Shown: in pieces, positions 14,401 to 23,400 of the stretch
Layout of the letters: each line of letters opens with the position of its first letter
How positions within the stretch are numbered: the stretch's first letter is position 1
Source of the DNA: Dasyornis broadbenti
Lineage: Eukaryota > Chordata > Aves > Passeriformes > Dasyornithidae
Assembly: GCA_013397935.1 (NCBI GenBank)
Contig: VZRN01000568.1
Coordinates: 62,001 to 126,000 of the forward strand
DNA: 64,000 nucleotides
Reading direction: 5' to 3'
The notes under the pieces: model-generated
Database searches by the model: none
Seen by the model: only the letters and a program-made list of their open reading frames with translations
Told to the model about the DNA's origin: nothing
Position numbers and translations under genes: made by a program

Positions 14401-17400
14401 TATTGGTTGTGGTTCCTTGCTCCCTAGTGGTTTTGTCCTTTATCTCAGTGTACCCCAGGTCCCATAAGTTCCTTTCTGGTCGTGCCACAAAACAACTGGG
14501 TATTTCTTCTGTCTCCAGCAGTATTCCCAGTTCTTCTTGTGTCATCTAGTCCCGCTTTGTGTTCTCCAGGTCCCTTGGCTGCCACTCCTGTTTGAAGAAG
14601 CAGGAGGCAACATATGCTTTGTGTAGCTTGGAAGCTGACAGGACAATAGGCCTAGGAGGCTGTTGGTGTAAATACTGCATCCTGGCACTGCTTCCTTCCT
14701 GGGAGGCACTGTTGGCAGTTTTGCTAGACACACTTTTTCATATGAAGGAACTTGTGTTAAATGTCTCTCTGTGTTAGATTTGTGTCAGAGAGGCATGAGA
14801 ATTCTAAAAGTTGATTATCTGTTTGGAAATGGAAGAAATAGGTCAAGAAAAAAGTGGAGGAGTAAACTGATAGGTTGTAGGGAGACAGCACAATGTCATG
14901 AACTCAATTTTCATGGGAAGTCAGTCTAGAATAGTTTGCATTCAATGTGATAAGTACATTAAAATTTTACTACAATATTATTTTTCCAGTCCTAGTACTA
15001 GTTGCAAGTTAAAGCAATTATATATAATATCTGTGATGAGTTAACCTTTTAAATAGCTGTTCCTATAAAATCCTTCATGTTTTCTCTGATCATGCAAATA
15101 TTTACATTAGAATTTTCCTAACTTAAAGGATGATAATAAGGAAAAGAAAATATAAATCCATTGTTTCCAATTCTGTGTGTGGTAGTTTGGACATTCTATA
15201 TCAAATAGAAACTCTTTTGAGTATGAAAGTCCTCAAATTGTGTTTCATAAATTAGTAATTCAATAAGGTAATTAATGAGGTTTTAGGATAATGGCCAAGG
15301 GTGTAAGCATATCTCTCAATTGCATTGCCATGTCCTCACATTGCATTGCATTCCTCGCAATCATACTGATAATATGGGAGAGTTTGAGATTCAGTTCACT
15401 TGCTGAATACTGCTTACGCAGCAATTAAGGATCTCGGAAATCTTTTGGAAGAAGTAGCATTGGCACTGTTTACCAGAGGGTAACTACTGACAGGAGTCAA
15501 TGTTAAGAGTTGTGAATAAAATTTCTGTCAAAGAGGCTGGATTTCTGTCAAAGAGGCTGGATTCTGGGGTGTAGACATGTGTCTAATGTCACCATATTAC
15601 ATCAGGAGCTTCTGTCAGGCCCTGAAACTTTACTGATTTACAATAAATGTCTATCTTCCTTTCCATGATGTTTTAAAGTATTTCTAAGTCGGCACAGGGA
15701 GGTTTTTAATGTTGTATAACGTTACTTATGTTTACATTCTGAAATTATAATTTCAGAATAAATATATATAACTTATATATTTATATAAATTAATAATGCA
15801 TACAATAATATATATTAATATTATATTTTATAATATATAATTTTAATATAGTATAATTTTTATATAATTTCAGGATAAATATGTATCGTTTATGTAATTT
15901 ATATCTGTTTCTTCTAGACTAGGAGAAAAATCTGTATTTTTTTATTTGCTTTTATTACGTAGCTAAAATATCTTAGCATACTTTTGCATTTATTTTAAGT
16001 TTTACAATAGTTAACTCAGATTTCCCATTGGCAGTGTATCCCACTGCACCTTTCCAGGTTTGGGGAGAAAGCACAGATACAGAAATCACATTACATTGGA
16101 ATTATCGAAACAACAGAATTGAACTCTTTTGTCAGGCTGAAGTGGTCCAACCTGATGGGAAAGCAGAACTGGTATGAAACCTGAGTTTCCTAATGCAGTG
16201 AGTGAGGATCTTTCTGATGTGAGATTAAAAAAATTCCCCAGCAATACAAATACACTGTAAATCTTGTGAGCATGTTGATGTGCCTGTTTTCTGGATTTGT
16301 TTGCTCCCAAGCTCTACACTGCATGAGGGCAGCCATTGTTGGCACTAATTCACACTCCAAACACTGCCTGTACTCTGGCAGAAGTGCATGGTGTGACTGG
16401 TCTGTGTATGTGGCTCAGTGCTCTGTTGGATGGGTTCTGAGATTTGTTGAATTTAATGAAAACACTTAACAGCCTAATAATTGTAAAGTTGTATTATACA
16501 TATTGTGTATATATTAGCTACTGCTATCTTGATTTGTTTTTATTGCTGATGTAATTTCACACACAAGTGGTGGAGAGCAGTGTTGAAGACTTCTTTTGTG
16601 TTAGTCCAAGATCTTTCTGCGTACTATTAACTATAGTTGATAGCAGTGAGTCTGGTTTCCGGTGATGGAATCCCAGAACAGTGTTTCTTCCCTTCCTCTT
16701 CCATCTTGCTGGAGAATTTTTGAGTAGATTCCTTATCTTGTTCCACCTCTTCCACAACAGGTGAGGTTGACAGACTCTTTGCCTGTGTACTGTCACTTCT
16801 GTGTAGCTCTTCTCTCTAGCACATTAAAAAGGCACAGTGAAGATCGCAATCAAGCTGCATTCTGTCTTGAGTGTAGCTTAAGAGCTGTCAGATCTAGTGA
16901 CCACCACAGCTGGCCATTGCAGGAGACAGTTTTGAGGAGAGGCTTAAAAGCATGCTGGCTTTTTGCCTCTTACCAGAACTCATTCTGTCTCTTAGGAGGG
17001 AGTAGGGTAAAGGCTCAGAAAAACAAAATGGAAATAAAATGTAGCTGTAGATTGTTCTGCATAGATCTGGAACAGCATCGTACTTTTGCATGACATAATA
17101 ACCAGTCTGTATGAGGGCAAGATCTCAGTATATTCCCTCCTTAAAGTAAAAAATAAGCATGTGGAGAGTTCTAAGTGACTCAGACAGTAACACAGAGGTG
17201 ACCTCCAGAACTCTTTTTAGATCTCCCATTGTTTTGATCTTGTGCATTATTTCCTTTTTCTTGTTTTTGATTGCTGTTCCATGACTGTCTTTCCGAAGTG
17301 AAGCTTATGTGGCTCTTGCAGGGTCTAGAGGAGGAACTATTTTCTCAGAGAAGAACATCTTGCTGAGGAGGCTGGATTGAGCTGTGGCTATTCTGTCTTT

Positions 17401-20400
17401 GTGTTTTGCAGCACAACAGCTCCAACGTGGCCTCGCACCACAGACGTGTCACGATTCATGGGCTGCAGCCGCACACGGAGTACAAGGCCAGGGTGCGCTG
17501 TGGGGCTGCCAAGCACTTCTGGAGGTGGAGTGAGTGGAGCCAACCTCTGCCCATCAGAACAATGGAAGGAAGTATGTCCAACCTGTTGAGAAGCAAAGTT
17601 TGAGGGATGTTCTTTGCTCAGCACCCCTCTTTGCTGTTTGCAACTCTTCCACTGCTAAAGCAGAGGCCTGTTGCATTCATAAAAGAGAAGCACACTGAGC
17701 AAACTTCAAGAAGATGACTTCTTAAATAACTCTCAGCCTACCTGCTAGTCTCTGACATTTCATCCAGTGCAGGCTGTGGGAAATCCAGTTGACTGGGAAG
17801 ATGGTCAGACTGAGTTACAGCTCTCTGTGAGGCCTGGAGGAATGATGCAGAGGTGTGAATAAGCATTTAGTAGATGCAAGCAAAGATTTTTGAGGGAAAT
17901 TCACCAGACTTCAATTAAAAAAATGAATGAAGGGAAAAAGATGTTAAAGTATACTGTTTGGGCAAGACCTGGGAATGATGGGGAAAAGGAGGTGCTGGTA
18001 GTGGAATTTCTTCAAATGGGAGGAAGCAATTAAACTGCATATCCTTTCTTCAGCTAGAGCATTCTCATTTGCTTGTTTTGCTATATTTATTGCAGCTCCA
18101 TTGGGGAAATTGGACATATGGAGAGAAATTACACCAGTTCTAGGGGGAAGAAATGTGACCTTGTTCTGGAAGGTGAGAAATCATGACAGAAATAGAAACA
18201 AAGTCCTTCATAAAGGGGTTGGAAATTTCTCCCATGATTTGAGTGCACTTAAAAACAATTCAGTATGAACATGTCTTTTACAAATTTAAAACAGATTATA
18301 TATAAAACATCTCAGAACACATGTAGCTATGATGGTGTGCTGTTCTGGCATTTCAGACATATAATCCTCTTTTTCTAAGTATTATAACAAGACAAATCCC
18401 ATTACTGAGATTTCTGCTTTTCCATTTTCATACACATACCGGTATGTGTATGAATGTATGGAAACAAATGTTTACATTCTTACAGAAATAATACATCCTG
18501 TTAGTTATTTAAAGTTCTAAATGCTCCTCCCATATTTTTTTCAGCAAAATGTACTAAGTTATTGTTCTCTTCCTTCATAACTTGTTTTCCCAGCAAACAC
18601 CAAGTTTTCAAGCAAATGGAAGAATTATTTCATATGAAGTAACCTGGGATAAAAAAGGACATGGCTCTAAGCCTGAAAGGATCTCCGTTCCTTCAGTCTA
18701 CAATAGCACAAGGATTTTCATTGATAACTATTCCTACAGAATCAGAATCATGGCAAAGAACAAAGTTAATTTTTCACTTCCTTCAGTATTGATCATCTCT
18801 AAAGCTACAGATAACAGTAGGAGTATTTTCAGTTATAATTACATTATCAGAGTTTTGTTTCTACCTATTTTAAGTGAAGTCGTAATTTATCATCTTGGGC
18901 AAAAGATTAACCTTACCTCTTAACTCACATCGCTGCTATCTGAAAATTAGGGTTTGTATTTCCTCCCACATGGCGGTAGCTGTATGTATAGTAAGCTTAA
19001 GTGCAGAGAGTGTATTCACAGAGCAGAATACATTTAGCCTAAAAGTAGGGCCTCAGGCCTGCAGCAGGTGCCTTGACAGTCCAGCCAGTGTGATTAGCCT
19101 CTAGTGACTCTGACTCCAGGTTGCTGCAACTGCATTTTTTGTGAACATGTATTAACAATTGTTGGATGGTTTTTGAGCTGTCAGCTTTCAGCTTGTGAAA
19201 GACCCCATTTGTCATTTAGTGAAGGAATGCAGCTCTTTTATTTTTGTTTTCAACTGTTTAGTACAGGAACTCTATTGATCTTCATCTATGAGTCTGAAGT
19301 CTCATGCAGGACAATGATAACAGATTCTGTTTTGTTCATTCCTAGGCACTGAAGAGCTTAAAGAAGGACAAGTTGATGGGATGGATAATGGCATTTTGAT
19401 CTCCTGGGAGCCCAGAAGTTTATATGACAGTTACATTATTGATTGGTGTAACTTTCCCACGTTGCAGCCTTGTGATTTGCAGTGGAAGAGATTTGGACTC
19501 AATACTTCCAGTGCTGTGATCAGCTCAGGTGAAAGCCAGACAACTTTTCTTTCTGACTGTACAGCAGTCCTTCAAGCTGTGGGTATTGAATTTAGGAAAC
19601 AAATCATGTGGAATATTGAATTCTGTTCTGTGCAGGTGTAATTCTTCAAAGGCTTGTGACATCATGTTTTTCCTACCAAATTAATTAGACACCACAAATG
19701 TACCAGCTCCATTAAGCCTTGGAAGGCCACATATTATATTAGAAAAGTCAACACAGTATTTTAGACAAAACCTCTTCTGAGTGGCTTGTAGCAGCATCTT
19801 GAAGGAGGATGGTGATGTTAATGAAGGAGTTAAAAATATTTTAGCAAGAAAAATGCAAAATGGAGCTCTATTTTATCTGTAACAAGGATCAGAAGTTTAG
19901 ACTTAGGAGATTTAACACCCATGGTGCAGTCAGAAATTTGGTGCTGTGTGTGTGCCACAAATGATGTGTCTCAGCACCAGTCCTTGATTAGGATCAGTTG
20001 CATGTTTTTTATGTTTAGTGGCAGCCAATAGACCTAAATCCTTTCTGTCTGTGGGGAAGTTGCTCTGATATGCTTCCACAGCTGCAAGAATTTAGCCTTC
20101 CTAGAGTCTCTCAAGCTGAGAGCTCACTTTGGAATGAAACACATTTGAACAGAATTTGACTGAATACACATAAATATGCAATGAAGGAATTGCACTTCAA
20201 TTCTTCAAAGTGTACAGAAACCTGCAGTTAATGAAGGGGACTGTGGTAATCCATGGGAAGAGTATTGTCAAGTTCTTCAGTAGTTTGCACTTACTTAATA
20301 TGCATGGGAATGGATGTCAGTGAGGATAACGTGGAATCCTGATGCATGGATATGTGTCTGCATTAAACAGTCCATCAGATGACATTTGCCTGTACCAGAA

Positions 20401-23400
20401 CTGTAAATGAAATTGTCTTTCTCTTTGATGCATTTGGAGTCTATTGTGCAGTCACCTTGAATACCGTATGGCAACAGTTCCCCCAGTTCTCTCTTTCAGA
20501 CAGAATAAATATGTTTAATTCACATAATGCACACCAAGAGTTGGCTTGCCCTCTGTCTCCTTCAGTTGCTTTAATAGCACAATAGCACACAGAGAAGGCA
20601 TCTAACAGGTTATTGACCTCTATAGGAAGCAATTAAATAAAAGTAACACCAAAAGACAAATCATAACTTATTTTTATAATTGGTTCAACTATTTTCTAGC
20701 TGCTTTTGTTCCAGGAGTGAGATACAAATTCCGCATCTATGGATCTGTCACTAATAGAGCCTCCTTACTGGAGAAGAAGACTGGTTATTTCAGGGAGCTG
20801 CGTAAGTTGGCAACCTCTTTAGGATTTGTGTATTTGCTAAATTGTTCTGTCACAAATAGAAGGATTCCCTCCTACAGCTAGATAAAATTGTATTTTCTGT
20901 GTTCTTTCTGTATCTTCAGTGAAGCATTTAAAAGCTATATATCAGCCTACAGGCCCTACATGGAGGATATTTGGCTAGTGCAGTTACCAGGTAGAGTCCA
21001 TGTCTAATATGAGAGCTAAACAAAGCTGTGATTATCAGTTACTGCTTTGTGCATTATGTGGATGCATGAAAAGGGTCTGTGGAGCTGACAGTTTTTGTAG
21101 AGAACTTTGGCTTTGTTCCGCTTTTAAATACAAGTAAGATACAAACATAAACACCACATGGTAGTGTGGATTTTTCAAATTATAAGGGAAAACACTCTTG
21201 AAGAATATTGCAAGTTTAACTCGAATTTCCTTTCTTCCAGCTCCTCGGCTTGACCCTATTGTGAATGAAGTTGACCTGACCTACAATTCAGTAACGCTGT
21301 CTTGGGATTATTATTTCACAAATGAGTCAGAGCCTGGTTTTATAAGAGGCTACCATGTTTATGTGTCACCTATACAAGGGAACTGCAACTTGAAAGGATC
21401 AAAAAAGCACATTCTTCCAGGTAACTGAGGTCTCTAATACATAAAATTGTGTCATTGATACAGGTGAAAGACTTGTTGGTATTCCAGCATCTTAGAAGGT
21501 TCACATTAGGCAGTCAGGCTGGTTCATTTGGCCATCTGTAGATGTCAACACCTGCTGCTTTTGATTCCTCTCTCTGTTTGAGGTGCTGGTAAGCAGAAGT
21601 GATTCCTGGCTTTACAAAGATTTACAGCCCCTGTTGCCCATGACTCCTTTTTAGCAACAGAAAAGATTACTTTGGTACTACAGGAGGAGTTGTGCCTCTT
21701 GTGATGTGAGTTCTGTATGAATTTTGAAAAACATCTGTTTGTGGTCAACTTGGATAAAAGTCATAAGAAGCATGTCAGTTCTATTAGGATTTGGGCTATT
21801 TCAGAAACCGATGGGATACAATTTATTTCCTTCAAAACTGGAACACTGTATTAATTCCCCTTGTAAATTCTTTTCTAGTGAAAGTATTTGTGTGTGTGCT
21901 CTACAGTGGAGTTCCTTCAGCAGAACTGAGCTGTGAAGTGGCAGAAAGCCACATTTAAACTTTTGTATCAGACCTTTCTGTTCCGCATGCAAAACTGCTC
22001 CAGATGGCTTTGCTCCATTATAATTTTCAGATGTTTCCAACATGTTGAAAGAATATATTCTATTTTTTTCCTTGCCTCTTCTTCTACTTGGGTCATGTCC
22101 TGTATTCCTTCCGCTGATTAGACTAGTGCCAGGATGAAAAGCATAGTTTGAACTAAGGGAGGCTTATATAGAAGTTCCCATCAGAACGAAACTAACCACA
22201 TAAATACCATAATTCTGTAAGTAATCCCAGTTAGACTTTAAAAAGTTTAAATCGAAGATTTTCTGCTTCACTGCTTCTGCTAGGGGTGTGACTGAGAACA
22301 GCAGAAATAAGCTAACCCATTTCTCCCTGGGGTTTTGGAGTTGCACAATAGAGAGGCAAAAGAGCTTTTTTTTCAGGCAGACATTTCTTGCTTTTCATTA
22401 TCTTCAAAGAAATTGACCTAAGCTTAAGGGCTACAGAATTCTATTAAAAATGGAAATGGCAAAACTCAAATCATTCTGGTAAAATGCTCTAGGACAAAGA
22501 AATTAAAATAAACAGCTTCAGCCTTTGACAACGAGTTATTAGGTGTCTGCCAGAGGATGGGCAGTGCTGTGGACAGTCCAGTTAGAAGGGATGTGGGTTC
22601 AGCCCAGTGGCAGTGAGTCAGGATGCATCATCCTTCTCGGAAGAAATTGTGCAAATTACAAAGAAGGTGGGTTGCAAATGTTTTGTTGTTTCAGTTAAGT
22701 GGGTTTGTAGTATTTTGGGGATAATTTATTGAAACCTTTCAGTATCTAACAGGGGGCTTATAAAAAAGATGGAGAGAGACTTCTTACCAGGGCTTGTAGT
22801 GACAGGACAAGTGGTCGTGGTTTTAAACTGAAAGAGTGTAAGTTTAGATTAGATATTAGGAGAAAATTTACTGTGAGGGTAGTGAGGCACTGGCACAGGT
22901 TGCCCAGAGAAGCTGGAGATGCCCCATGTCTGGAAGTGTTAAAGGCCAGGCTGGATGGGACTCTGAGCAACCTAGTCTAGTGGAAGGTGTTCCTGTCCAC
23001 GGCAGGGGAGTTGGATTAGGTGATCTTTAGAGTCCCCTATAACCCAGAGCATTTTGTGATCCCATGATTCTATTTTATCTGCTTTTTCCGTTTTAGATGA
23101 ATCAGAGCTATGCAAATACACAATTGAAAACCCAGAAGAAAAGAGATACACTGTGGAACACCTGATGTCAAACACAAAATACAAAGTAGCAGTTAAAGCA
23201 TTTACAGGCGGAGGAGAGACTCCTATTGTTAACTTTAGACACATAGATACACCATATAACTGTGAGTACTGGCTATGGTTAATGTTTTCTAGCAGAAGGA
23301 TGGGATGATTTAAAATGTTACAATAATCTTCTTTTCTCAAGGGAAGACATTGAATTCAATGCAACATGCACTTAAGAAAGAACCCAACTGAGAAATGATA

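Noticed and set aside
22972..23340. 122-codon antisense open frame over OSMR exon 14
   Set aside because: Shadow of the exon and the adjacent CR1; no independent support.
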